DNA from: Onchocerca lupi
Lineage: Eukaryota > Nematoda > Chromadorea > Rhabditida > Onchocercidae
Length of the DNA stretch: 64,000 nucleotides
Assembly: GCA_028564675.1 (NCBI GenBank)
Contig: JAOVVO010000133.1
Location: 1 to 64,000 of the forward strand
Direction: 5' to 3'
Under the pieces are notes generated by a model. The model was given only the letters and a program-made list of their open reading frames with translations, was not told the DNA's origin and searched no databases. Position numbers and translations under genes: made by a program. Below are positions 1 through 12,860 of this stretch, one piece after another; positions within the stretch are counted from its first letter, which is position 1; every line of letters starts with the position of its first letter.

Positions 1-2914
1 TAGAAATTCTTAATTTTTTCATCCATTCAAAATAAAAAGCGAACGAATTGTTAAATACTCTCAAAACTCTTCGAATAGTATCTGAGATTCAGGAAAAAAA
101 GCAATTACCAGCTTTTTCGCATTCTTTCTATAACTTTTCCATTATTATAACATTTTTTCACTTCCCATTGGATTGCATTTTTGATTCTGCAGTTCAGTTG
201 ATTTCATGGAGCAATTTAATCCGCTGAATAAATTAATTGAAATTTTATTTTATCCTTCACAATCTTATATAAGTCATGGACAATTTAAATTCCTAATTTT
301 ACATTTCTTATATTTTGATATTACGAATTTCAAACGTAATATTTAACTTGTTAACTAGACTAAAAACATTTCTTTAATTTTGACTCTTTCCTGGAAAAGA
401 TGAAGTTTTAAATTCTCGTAAACATACGTAGTCTGTTAGCAACAAAGGATTACTCAGTCTTCACCGAATTAAGTTTTCATTTTTATATAGTCACATTTCG
501 GCAACATTCTATCCAATTTACTTATTATATTACGAAATTTTACTCTACCTAGAAAAAATATTAGTAGTATCAGCTAGCGAGTCTTAGAAAATAACGATTA
601 CAGTAGGAATTATTAAGTAAAATATTTACTTATTTACTGTAATTTAATAATGATTGAAATATTTTCCCTTTAATATATATTTTGCATAGGTATTATCAAC
701 TCTACTTGCACTTTTATATTCTTTCATTAAAATGACATATATAAATTACATTTTCTCGAGAACAAAAATCACTATGTAAAAATTTGGAATCTGAAATTAG
801 ATATTTTTTAGACGAATGGATATCTAACATCATTAGATTGAAAATGATGCTTTTCGATTTTGTGACATTTTCGAAAAATAACTAATCAAATACATACTTA
901 CTCTTTCAGTTCACTATTACGATAATAATTCGATCCATTTCAATTCTTTTTCTTTTCTTCAATTAATTCGACACATTTTAATCGTTTGTTATATCAAATA
1001 TTTCAACAATGTAAATCTTCTTTTAGTTTTTGTAGTATTATTTAAGATATTTTTGAAATTTCTATAACATTTTGTTTAAGAAAAAAAAAAGAAATCCCAG
1101 TAAATAAATGCAAATAATAACTTATAAGAATTCTTCATGTATTCTGAAAGAAAGTAAAATACCAATAATATTCACTTTTATTTATACTATCTTATTTTTC
1201 AATAATTATTTTTACTTTTGCTTTTTATGGAGAATAAAATTATGCAACAATTATTGGAAAAATTTAAAATTTTTTTAATTTCGTTAGATAAATTTATTCG
1301 TTCGTTTTTACTTTCGTCTTTGCTACGAACATTAAAAAAATTTTTAACAAACCGTCGATTATTTCGTCTAATATTGATACTTTTTTGTTTACATTTAATT
1401 TTTTTTTTCTTTTTGGATCATACTGTTCAGGAAATAAGAATTGAAATAACATAGGTCAGTCAGATTAAGGAAGAGGGAGGAAAAATAGGTAGGAAAGGTT
1501 ATGTATTCATATCCTCATGTCCCCAAAATAAAATGAACAAAGAATCATAGATGGCAGGAATAATAATAGATCAATATATATAATCGATTAATCGATTTCA
1601 TCATCATCATCATCATCACCATTAATACGATCGACATTATTGTCATCATCATTACCATCATCGCAATTTATGTTCTATTATAAAACTTCGGTCATTTTAT
1701 AACATTCCACTGTAACTAAACATTAAGTGATCTTTTATTATTGACAGATTTAAGGTCATCTGAATATCCTATAAATGCATTAATGATATGATAATTAGCG
1801 GTCAATAATTGTCATCACAATCATTGCTGTCATCATCATCGTTTTATTATAAAATTATCTGTCTTAAATTTCAAATATTTATCAGCATTAACTTGTAATA
1901 CATAATAATTTATATGGTATAAATTATATTTTATTAAAATATTATCACGAAGTTTCAATTCGTTTTGTTTTTTATTTTTGTTCATTTGCTATGATTCATC
2001 TATTGTTATACCTTTTATCTTTTTTAAATTAATATTGAAAATGAATTTTGCTTACATCTATTTAGAAATAATAATGTTAAATCATTTATAGAAAATATTT
2101 TTTTAGAATTCTCATTAAATCTATCAAGCAGAAGGAATAATATAGAAATCAATCAAATTAATTAATTAAATAATAAACATTTTTTGATAGTTAAATTCTT
2201 CCTGTAGAATTTCTAAGAAATTACAGTAAATTTATAAATAATATTTGCTGCTAATATCTATATGATAATTAAGAAATTTTTTGCAATGAAAATTTTGTTC
2301 GATATTTGTTAGTTCCAGTGAGTTCGAAGGAAAATATTTATTTAGTTTCTCTTACGTAAAGAAGTGATTTATACGATATTGTAAAAATGCTTATTTAAAA
2401 CATTCTATTGGAAACTTAAAATTGAACAAAACAATCCGAGAAGTAAAAATTCTCGTTTTTAAAATGTTGAAATGACGCATCTCGAAATTATTTATTTCTT
2501 CCGCAATAAATTTTCTAAATAAAATAGAACACAAAAAGAAAATGAAAAATAAAAAATTAATTGAGGTGTAATTTTATCTTTCTTATTTTATCAATATCAA
2601 GAAAAAAATTGTTTCACTTTCATTATCATGTTCTCTTCGTATTTTATTTAAGCGCACAAATTATTTTAAAAATTACAGAAAAAAATTTAAAATTAAGTCT
2701 AATTTTATTAAATTAAAAAAAAATCAATCCTATCAAAAAAAAATTAAATTCAATTTTGTCAAATTTTACCACTTAAATTTTAAATTCAATAATTATATTT
2801 TGATTCTTTTCATATAATAATACTAAAATACGACTTCATTTGAAAATTACATTAAAATTAATTAATCTATACAAACACATACCATCTTTAAATGGATAAA
2901 AAATAATGAAATTA
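1..2914. other. AT-rich sequence downstream of the homeobox gene
   Basis: I see no gene in this stretch. It is very AT-rich, with short CAT/ATC microsatellite stretches near 1600-1650 and 1795-1845. The only sizeable open frame (1218-1454, plus) encodes a low-complexity Phe/Leu/Ile-rich peptide that looks like chance translation of T-rich DNA. The stretch should contain the 3' UTR of the minus-strand homeobox gene, whose stop codon is at 2915-2917. A minus-strand AATAAA (plus-strand tttatt near 2704-2709) is one possible poly(A) signal, but AATAAA-like words are common by chance here. Confidence 0.6.
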
Positions 2915-3200
2915 TCATATGCTACTATAATAATTAGGTGGCATATAACTATTAGGTTGTTGCCACTGATAGCCCGTCATCGGATCATAAACGTAAGGTT
3001 TCACGTCAACTTGTTCGCAGTATTTTTCGAAAGGAGGTAACTGGGTAGGTTGCTGATGCGGTAAATGATGTAATGATGCTGTTGAAATATGTGATGATAA
3101 GGAACCACCGGTAACACCATGATGTGCACCAAGGTGCAACGGTGGCCAACCACCTTCTAATACCGGTGATGTGGTACCCTGTTGTTGTTGTTGTTGTTGA

Positions 3201-3236
<36 letters not shown>

Positions 3237-6200
3237 TGATGTTGTTGTTGTTGTTGTTGTTGTTGTTGAGCAGGTGAAGTTATTGTTCCATCAACTGAGC
3301 TACTTTCTTCCTCTTCACCTTCTTCATCATCCGTTCCTTGCCGATCATTGTTAAATCCATTTTTGGACATCTTTTTGTGTTTTGAACGACGATTTTGAAA
3401 CCATATTTTTACCTCAAAATTAAAATGATTCAATTAAAATTCCATTCTAATAAGACAAGTAACTTTTTCATCTAAAGATTAGAAAAAAAAGTTTGTGTTA
3501 TCTGTAATTTTTTTAAATTAATATTTCAAGTTAACATTATTTAGTGAATATTTTTTAAAATAAATTAAAATTTGATTATTTTATTAGCTTAAAAAATGAT
3601 TTGTTAATAAGTTTTCTAATGATTTGTTCTTGAAATTAAAAGGCAATTTAACTTATTTCTACTGTTGATCAACTTTTTTTTTATAAACTGAATTAGTGAA
3701 ATAAGTTTATTAAATAACTTAGTTATAGTAATTTTATTAAATAGATTTAGCCTATGACTAGCATATTAAAATGAAAAAATAGTTGAATTTTTGTAGTTTT
3801 TCTACTTTTCACTTTTTCTCTCACTCATCAAGTATCATTATTAATTGTTTTCTATCAAGTTTAATATATAAAAGGAAAAAAAAATTTTTTTGACCTCAAT
3901 TTTTCGCATATTGAAGAATGGTGTCATTAATCTTTTGTAGCACTTAAAATAACGGTATGTTTTTAAATGAAATTATTGAAGTCATTGTATTAAATTTTAT
4001 ATATTGAATCAGAATTTCCATTTTTTTCTCTTAACTCAAGAAATTCAGACAAATCAATTAAATTTAAATAAAAAAAAAAGAATGAAATGTGTTTGTAACA
4101 GTACCCATTTCCTCTTTCTTTTTGCCTAATGACATTAGATAAAAGAGATACAGTAGCTTTAAGAAGTACAATAATCAGGAAGGAAGAATAGGAAAGAGAA
4201 TAATTCTTTCTGTATTACTCAATTCAAAATACAAAGAAGAAAAAAAAAGTACCTTGAAATTAAAGTCAATTTAAAATGAAAACGTACAATACTATCTGTC
4301 AGTTCCTTTTTTCTTTTCTTTTTTTTCACGTGAAAAATTCAAATTAAGCACCAAAATTTTCCAGTACAAAAAAGAGAGGAAGCAAAAGAATGATGATCAT
4401 TGCAATAAGTTTGATTTGATCCTCAATCAATCAATCAATCAGTTAATCATTTAGTTTATCGATTAATCAGCTATTTAATCAGTTAGTTGATTGATGATAT
4501 GAGCAATCATTCATTTTTGTTGAAATGAATGAATAATTGGGAAGAAAAATATATTTAGGATGAAGAATGATCCATCCATCTATTCATACATACACACAAC
4601 TTCCTTTCCGGATGTATCCATCAAACCTTTCAGATATGTATAATACATGAAGAGCAGAGCAGACAATAACTACCGTACTTCTCCTCATTATTTCGATCAG
4701 ACGAAAAAAAAAGTGAAAGTGAAATTTAAAAAAAAAAAGAAAGAAAAGAAAAAAAAACAACGATGTTAAAAAAAAATACGATAAAAGGGATGAAAAATGG
4801 GACGAACTAAGAATAAAAATCGACTAAACTTTGACCCTTAAATCTGTCTATTGATTCAGTAAGCAGCATATGGAAGGAAAAGAAGGAGTTATACAATAAT
4901 AAGTGAAAATTTTATCAAACAAAACAGGAATTAAGACTGTTCTCCTTATTTCATAGTTTATATCTATCTTCGCAATAGAATATGCCAGATAATGATATGA
5001 AATTAAGATATGAAAATAATAATAATTTAAAATTCTAATTCATAAAAAAACGTAAATATCAAGTACATTCGCAAATATGTGCAAATAACTTGGAATTTCC
5101 ATTCGTAAAAGGAACTAATATTGAGCTTATTAGCAAGATATGCTCTATAGAACCATTATTTAGTAAAGAAGTAAAAAATTTTGTCAGCAGAATAGAATGC
5201 TGCTATATATTTATAAGTAATTAAGTAAAAAATTTCATGATTATAATTTTTATTAGGATGATTCTGGCAGCGTAGAATTGTTGCATATTTAACGGTGCTA
5301 AAATTATAAATCATACTAAAAATTATTTAAGAAAAAGCTGAAATCATTAATATTAATTAAAAAATATTATAAGACTTTGTAAAAATTTTTTTTACGAACT
5401 AAAAAAGAAGAGAAATTTTAATCAAATGAAGAAAAAGAGTGCAACGAAAAATTGATATTTACTTAAATTGTTGATAAAATTTCCTAACTTAATATACTTT
5501 TACAAAGTTTATGCTTAAATTTATATTTCCAGTTCTCATCGAAATATAGAAATTTAGTGCTCTTTTAGAACGAAATTTTTTAATTTCGTCTGATTTTTTC
5601 CTTTTTTTTTTTCTCTGACATAAATCTTATTTATTTATAATAATTTTTTTTGGAAAAAATACCATTATAGGTAATACAATTTTTAAGCAACAGATGTAGC
5701 ACTGATATCATATTATTGTGGTATATTTGTTACCTTTATTCTTTTTTCTTTCTTTCTCTCTCCCTCTCTCTCTTTTACCTTTTTACCTGTTTTGGAGCAA
5801 CAGGTGCACAAGAAGAGGGAAATTTTTCTTCAAAGATAACGCCACCATAATAATGAATAGTACATCTGCCGTATACCTACTGATTAGCTTATTCCGTTCC
5901 GGCTTAGCATCCATTACGGAACCTTTTTTTCCGCCCTTTCTCATACTTTCTTTCTCCCTTTTTTACCTATCCGTTGATCTTAAATCCATTGGTAACTTTA
6001 AAAGATATATGGTAGGTTCCTCATTTTCCGCTCTATTATTTTTCATTCCTTCTGATTCTTACAGGCATTGAACCGTATCATCCATTATAATCCTTTTCAA
6101 GAAAAATTCTTATATATTTCGATATATTCCGGTAAATAAGGTTTTGAAAAGAACAAAAAAAGATAAGAAGCCAAATAATATAATAATGCATAATATTTCA

Positions 6201-9200
6201 TTTAATTTTTAGTATTTGAATTAGTATTTTTTTTAAATTTTATTCAAAAGTTTGAAATTTTCATAATAAATTACAAAGAGCAATTAGCTGATCGATTGAT
6301 TAATCAGTTGATTTTTTATAATTTCGAATATTATAACAATTTTTGAACTTATTTTTTAATAATATACTGTTTGCAATATTCTGCAAATATTTATTGGTAT
6401 GAAGAAATATTAAAAGTTTAATTCACAGCAATAAATTTTTATTCATCATGTAATTTTGACTTTTCTTAATGATTTCTGGTCTGTTTTTTTTTTTTTTTTT
6501 GATTTGACAATAATTTTAATTCTTAAAATTACGAATATTTTGGCTATGACCAAAATTGTATGTGTCGGAAGATAATAAAGTTTTTCCTGGAAAAAATTAT
6601 AACGGGCAATATGTTTGGAAATTTAAAATTTAAATTTTGAATTTAATTAAGAATATTTTTAAATTTAGTTGTCAGAATAAAAAATTTTAGAAAAATATTT
6701 CGAATTCTAATCCTGAAGCAAAACCTGAAAGGCTTAAAAATTATTGATATGTTTTAGACATCAAAGTAATCTGTTTCACATGCTTATCAGTAAAAACAAT
6801 CGTGACAAACTGTCGCCATTCTTGTCAACAAGTTTTGTTAATCCGAAAATAGTAATGTGTTAATTGTTTAGCAAATAGATGAAATAAATGCATCATTTTC
6901 GCATAGGAGAAGTTTTTAATGAAATTAAATCAAATGGTTGGCAATTTCTTGTAAAATTTTAAGAAGCGCCAAACTTAAATTCAAAGTCTGAATTCAACAA
7001 GTGTGAGATTTTTTCGGAAGCTTTTTCGCTATTATTTGAATACATATCATATTCCTTGTTATTTATATACATATAATTAAGTTTAATCTTATAATTAGAC
7101 TCTCATCGATTTGAACAAATGTGATGCTTCTTAGGAATATGCCGAAAAATCCTGTCAGCTTTATTTTGCTTCTATCAATCTCAAATGACTAGCTAATCAT
7201 GATTTTGATATTGCAATTTTCCAGTAGAATAATTGGAAGAAAATGAATATGACATGAAGTTATCTCCGAATTCTAGAATATTCCTACTACTCAAATAATC
7301 TTATCAAACTATCAATTTTACACTAAAAAAGAAAGAGTAAATTCAATCCGCAAAAAAAAAAGATTAAAAAAATCGTGATAAAATAAAATTAGCAGGGATT
7401 TGTTGGTAATCATGCAAATAAATTAATGATTCTCTCCAAAATCACTCAGATCTTTTTTTTATGTTGTAAAATTATTAGTAACTTTTTTACTTTTTTGTTT
7501 TTTTTCATTTTTGTTAGTTTGTCCGAATAATATGAATAATCCACAGATTAAGGGAAAAATAAACGAGAAAGAAATGAAAAAAAGAATTATCAATAGAACT
7601 GGTCCCTTTACCAGAAATTATTTTTTGAAGTTTTGAAAAGGAACGAAATAGAACTCATTCCAATCGTCCATTTTTCAATTTTTTTTTTTTCACTACCGTA
7701 ATATCGAATGTTGTTAATGATGATGAGAATTTCATTGAAAGGAGAAGAGAGGAAAAGAGATGAAGAAGAAGAGAGAAGGAAGAAGGGATAAAATAGATGG
7801 AATTGGATGATTGGATGGCTGGACTGATTATGGCTGAGAAAAAAACTGCAAATTGATAACGATATCAATCCCTATCACTAAACAATAAGTTTCAATTTTT
7901 CTTCTATACCTTCGAAATCCCGACTATTTATATCCTGTTTGCTAATTTTTTATCCAATCAAAATTGTGGAAAAAAACTGTCTGGAAAATAACATTACAAA
8001 AATCCAAATATAATTTGCTTGAGGAAAACATGAAGATGATGACATTCTTATTGTCATAAAAATAAAAAAAGAAATGCGCATAGATAGGCAATAAAATGAG
8101 GGATATGGTGATATACTACTAGAATAAAAATAAATAAAATTTCCAGCATATTGGAAAATTTTATATTGAAATTTCCAAAAATACTCCGCAAAAAAAATTT
8201 GAATATGGAGAAAAATGAAAATCAAATGACAGAATCTTGTTATATTTCGTAAAATTATTTATGGCAATAATTTGGTGCATCCACAGAAAATGTGAAAACT
8301 AGAAAAGCATGATATATATGAAAAGAAATTGAATTTTGCAGCGAAGAAAATAAAAAATTAAAAATGAATATAACGACTTTCAATAAATATATGATGACAA
8401 TTCATTTGCAGTATTAATTAATGCTTAAAATTAAAATCTGTGAAGAAATCTTCGAAATCCAAGTTTTTTTTTTTAATCCAAGTTTTTAATAATTCAATAT
8501 TCAAGGTGAATATTTTGACTTACTATATAATAATTAAATTCGAACAGATCTTTCTAATTCTATGAATTAAGAGAAAATAAGAAACCTTAGACGGTAAAAA
8601 ATGTCAAGATAAGGATCCAATTAAAATTTGAATATAAGCTATCACATTTGGAAAATTACATTTTTCAAAGTATTTGAAATTTATTGATTTACATTTTCTA
8701 GTTATTATAAATATTTAGTAGTGATCCATACCAAAACCTTTAAAAAAAGTTAGGCTTTAAAAAAAAAACGAATAAACTATAGATTATTTAAATAAATTAA
8801 GTGAAAATTTATAAATTTCGAATAAATTGACAAAAAAAAAAATGGCGTAAGAAATGTTAAAAAAGTTTAGACGCCCTTGTTTACGCCACTTCATCAAAAA
8901 TTTTGAAGAATGGATTCAGCGGATGAGACACAGTAGGTTTAGAAGAATTGAGGATAATCCAACAGAATTCTGAGCTTAAGAAGCTTAGTAGGCTCTGATA
9001 TAAGAATAAAGCAACAATGAAATGATTTTACTTTGTGCTCACTAAGAAACAGATTAAAATTTATTACAAAATAACACGCATAATTTATGTAATTTAAAGT
9101 TTGAAATTAAAATAAATCAAATTAGGTCAGATCGGAACAAATCATAAGAGAAATGCAACAAATAAATTACATCCATGAAAAATTTGTTTGGGTTTTTCAT

Positions 9201-12200
9201 CATTTTAAAACAAATGAAATATTTTATGGCAAAAATTGCTATAACCAGTTAGAAGCATGCAATCTTTCAAATTAAAGATTGATCAAATTGAAGTTAATTT
9301 GATTGATCAATTTCTGTAACAAAAAATGTAAGGAATCAAAAATGTTGTAAGTAGACTGTTAGATAAATGCAAGTATCTTATTAAATTTCAAAAAAAAAAA
9401 AAAAAAAAGAATATGTTGATAGTAGCGCATGTTAGTATAATTTAATTTTATACCATAATTTAATCTCTTTAAGTGATTTAAATTTAATTGAATTGCATCA
9501 TTAGTTAACAAATGTCTGATTGATATATTTGATAGATTGAATCAAATCATTGAATGAATCATGTTAATTTCATATTTCTTTCTTGATATTCTTCAGAAAA
9601 TTTGAATTCATTTTCAGAAATTAACTGATTCATTGTAGTGAAAAGAAGAAAATAAATATCTAATAAAATATATGATGAAATCGCTGTTGTAGTATTTAAG
9701 TAATTTATGTTCAATATTACAGCTGCGCTCTACAAAAGTTGAAAATTATTCACTAATATAAGTTTGTTGTCAAATTTCAATTTCCTGTTAAATTTACCTG
9801 TGTTTGCGTAAGTCCTAATCTGGAAGCAAGTTCAGCTCGTTCCGGTAATGCCAAATACTGTGTCTTATGAAACCTTTTTTGTAATTCTTGCAATTGTAAG
9901 CTAGTATAAATGGTCCGAGGTTTTCGTACACGTTTACCTTTGCCATTAATCCTAACTTCGCCACCTTCGATGATTTTTGTTGAATGTTCTGAAATGTAAA
10001 AGTTTGATGATTAAAATAAGATCCAAGGAAAAATCTTTAACTTTAATTTTAACCTTAGAATAAAGTTGCAATGATTAAGAATAGTCGTAAAATTCTAACG
10101 TTTTTCTCATTGTTATCTTGAAATATTATAAAAACAAACATAACATAAAATATAATGAAAAATGAGTCAACTGAAAATTTTGTTTATTTAAAAATCAATT
10201 TGAATAATCATGTTCAAATATTTATAATTTATTTATTATTAAGTTGCTTTTAAATTTTGCTAAATTCAAATATTTGGCAGAATATAATCTGAGTGAAAAT
10301 AACTTTAAACTTTGACTTGAAGTAAATAGCAAAAATAAATTGAGGAAAATTAAAAATTTGGATATTTTTCAATTTAATTTTCTTCGATATATAATTTCCG
10401 CAAATTTTTGATCGCAAGATATTTTTAAAAAAAAGCGAAAAAGGACAAAAGAACTTAAAGGAAGAGAATAAAAAGCGAGGAATAGAATTACTGGAATTTT
10501 CCATTCAACGAGAACTTCCTATAATTAATTGGACCATTTTCTAAGAGATTATCAGCGTTATCATATGGTTAATTTCTTACATTTCTAGAGATTCTTACCA
10601 ATTGACAACATCAGTTCAAATTTTCCATTTGTTTCGTCAAGAGGTAAGAATTCAATACCTTAGTTAAATTCAGTAACAATTATCCAAAATTTTCCCAAAG
10701 GTAAGGAATGAATTAATCGGCATAACAACAATCTATTTAATAATAATGATAATGATGGCAATAAAAATGGTAATAATAATATAACTTATTCTAAATCAAC
10801 CTAATTTACAGTCATTTTTTAAAATTTGCTACAAAAATTAATTTCATTGGACTATGACTTATTTATTATTGCTGTAAGCATTCAGATCCAAAAAAGTTGA
10901 AATAACAGATGAATGATGAAAAATTGATAGTGAATTTTGATAAGTTTAGTGAATTCAAAAGTTCTGGAAAATTTTGGACGTATGAAAGAAGAGTTACTAA
11001 TTCTAAAAAATTCAAATAACTGAAAGAATGACAAAGAACTGATTGAAAAGTTTGATAATTTTGGCAAAATTCAGAAATTCAGAAAAATTTTTAAAGTAAG
11101 AAAGGAAAGTAAGAATAAAGCAAGAAGGTGACACGGGAATTTGCTCACTTCAACATTTTAAGAATTAGGCTGACGACAATTGAAGGTGGTAGATTGCTTG
11201 GGTTATAATTTGAATAAATAACCAATAATTATTGGAACAAGAAAGATTTTCGAGTCCGGGCCAGTCCAAGTCCAGAGAAACGAAAACATTGAAGCATACT
11301 GGAAATGATTCGGAGGGCGGGAGAGAAAAGGGGTAGATCCCAAGGCATTATTACTCTAATTACCCTAATGATCATCATTATCATCATTATCATCATCATC
11401 ATCATTAACACAATAATCATTATTATCATCAATGAAAAAGCGCTACCTGTAATTTTCATAATTTATAACCATCTTGCCAAATGATTATTATTGTTATTAT
11501 TATTATTTGTTCATATAAATAGTGTAAATTAGAGATTATCGCATTCTTCCTTTTGTTTTCATCCTTTTATTCACTTTTTTTTGTCCAATTTCATGATATA
11601 TTATTATGTAAATTAGGTAATTTTTTGGGGATGATGTATTAATTATAATTACCTTCCGGTGAGCTAGCTGATTGTTGATGATACATAAAATGTGGAGCAG
11701 TACCGGTTGTACCAGCACCATACGGTGTACCGGATGCAGTTGCAGCTGCAGCTACCGCAACTGCTGCTGATGCTGATGTTGGAAATGAATTTTGATAAAA
11801 ATATGATGACATTGGTGCAGTACCACGAGTAAAATCATGACCACTACCAGTTGTACTAGTTGATGATTGTAACGGATTGTAACAATTCGATGGACCAACA
11901 TTATACAACGATTGTGGCGGTGGTGGTGGCGGTGGTGGTGGTGGTGGTGGTGGTGGTTGTGGCGGTTGTTGTTGTGGTGGTTGTGATGATACTGCACCAG
12001 ATGTTGTACCATAATCCTGGAATGATGGTGGTTTTTGATCCATATCCATATATGATACTGTTGCTGTTCGTGATAATGATAATGATGATGGTAATAATTT
12101 CAGGTCTTCTATTTCAGTTCCAGTTATGGTTGTTTCCGGTTCGTTTTTGGTTCCTACTCCAGTTACGGATACTGTTCCTGTTCCTGTTCCTGATCCGGTT

Positions 12201-12373
12201 GTTGTTGTTGTTATTTGGATTGATAAATCTGTAGAGGAAGAAGAAGGTTTATTAGTGATTGGTAAGCTTAAACTGGCAATTTGTGAGGATGGATGATGAT
12301 GATACGTTTGCGCAGGTACCTCGTCCTTATTGTTGTCCCTCAATAATGATGAAGACGACCAAGAAGAAGACAT
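2915..12373 (-). CDS. ceh-43: Distal-less (Dlx/CEH-43) family homeobox transcription factor
   Basis: This is a DNA-binding developmental transcription factor of the Distal-less family, expected in the nucleus. Three exons join in frame: 11653-12373, 9798-9988 and 2915-3412, giving 469 aa. The homeodomain is about residues 261-320. Its core RKPRTIYTSLQLQEL, the stretch TQYLALPERAELASRLGLTQ and the recognition-helix string VKIWFQNRRSKHKK are diagnostic of Dll/Dlx. W48, F49, Q50, N51 and R53 are present (W308, N311). The second intron falls between homeodomain positions 44 and 45 (TQTQ|VKIW), a classic position for Dlx-type genes. The N-terminal region is Ser/Thr-rich, with a near-pure proline run (about 132-153) and an alanine-rich run (about 201-213). 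After the homeodomain comes an acidic EEGEEEE patch, a 30-residue Gln/His tract (about 353-382) and a Tyr/Pro-rich C-terminus. Position 56 is His, where Dlx proteins usually carry Tyr or Phe. The start is the first ATG of the open frame. The last acceptor (TTTTGAG) is weak, but homology fixes it. Confidence 0.95.
3413..9797 (-). other. Large second intron (6.4 kb) of the homeobox gene
   Basis: This intron interrupts the homeodomain. It is mostly AT-rich and holds a TCAA/TCAG tetranucleotide-like stretch (about 4420-4500), several poly-A/poly-T tracts and one GC-richer, non-repetitive island at about 5780-6070 (listed separately). I see no coding exon in it. Its size compared with the kilobase-or-smaller introns of most other genes here suggests that it may carry regulatory DNA. 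Confidence 0.6.
5780..6070. promoter_or_regulatory. Candidate intronic regulatory island with paired E-box-like sites
   Basis: This is a block of more complex, GC-richer sequence inside the homeobox gene's long intron. At 5785-5805 it carries inverted ACCTGTT and AACAGGT half sites eight bases apart, followed by CAGGTGC. These are E-box-like words. A 117-codon open frame (5718-6071, plus) overlaps the island. It starts in a T-rich run, has no recognisable domain and is probably not a gene. The regulatory role is inferred from composition and position only. Confidence 0.25.
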
Positions 12374-12860
12374 TTTCAGTAGTTCTCATACCCATTTCAC
12401 CATCCAGTTCATTCAATATAACAAACTACAGTGTCCCCTCTCTCATATATAAACAACACAAATATACACATACACAGACATATAAAGATATATATATAGT
12501 TTAGCGTAAAATATTAACTTATTGAAAAATGGGAGAAAGAAAGAATTTCAAAGAGTTGGTTGTCTAATGCCGCCCAACAATTGCAAAAGGAGTACAGAAA
12601 GACACGAAGAGTGGAAGGAAAGAGAGAGAAAGGGAGTGGCGGGAAGATTTATGACCCGCCTACTGAAATACTACTCGATGATTGGCTATTACCTGCCCGA
12701 TGGCATACCCATTCATCCAATCTTTCTACCGCATTTCTTCCTTGAATGGATGCAAATCATGTACCATTCACTTCCTTCCTGTTTTCTCACTCTTTTATGC
12801 AGATTTTTCGGCTTCCGTATACCGATGAAAGGTGAGCTTATGTACACTTGCGTTATGTCC
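12374..12860 (-). promoter_or_regulatory. Probable 5' UTR and promoter-proximal region of the homeobox gene
   Basis: This is the sequence just upstream of the homeobox ATG on the minus strand. It is less AT-rich and less repetitive than the DNA beyond it. A TATA-like word (plus strand ctcatatataaac, 12442-12454) lies about 70-80 bases upstream of the ATG. An ATTGG word, the complement of a CCAAT box, lies at about 12681. Several overlapping plus-strand open frames (12522-12890) show no domain and I read them as chance. No clear splice-leader acceptor is visible immediately before the ATG. Confidence 0.3.

Noticed and set aside
5718..6071. 117-codon plus-strand open frame in the homeobox intron
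   Set aside because: It begins in T-rich low-complexity DNA and its Phe/Leu/Ser-rich product shows no domain; it lies antisense within an intron.
11752..12234. His-rich, Val-rich and other frames overlapping the homeobox first exon
   Set aside because: They are alternate-frame readings of the Pro/Gln/Ser-rich true exon, created by its GGT/CCA repeats.
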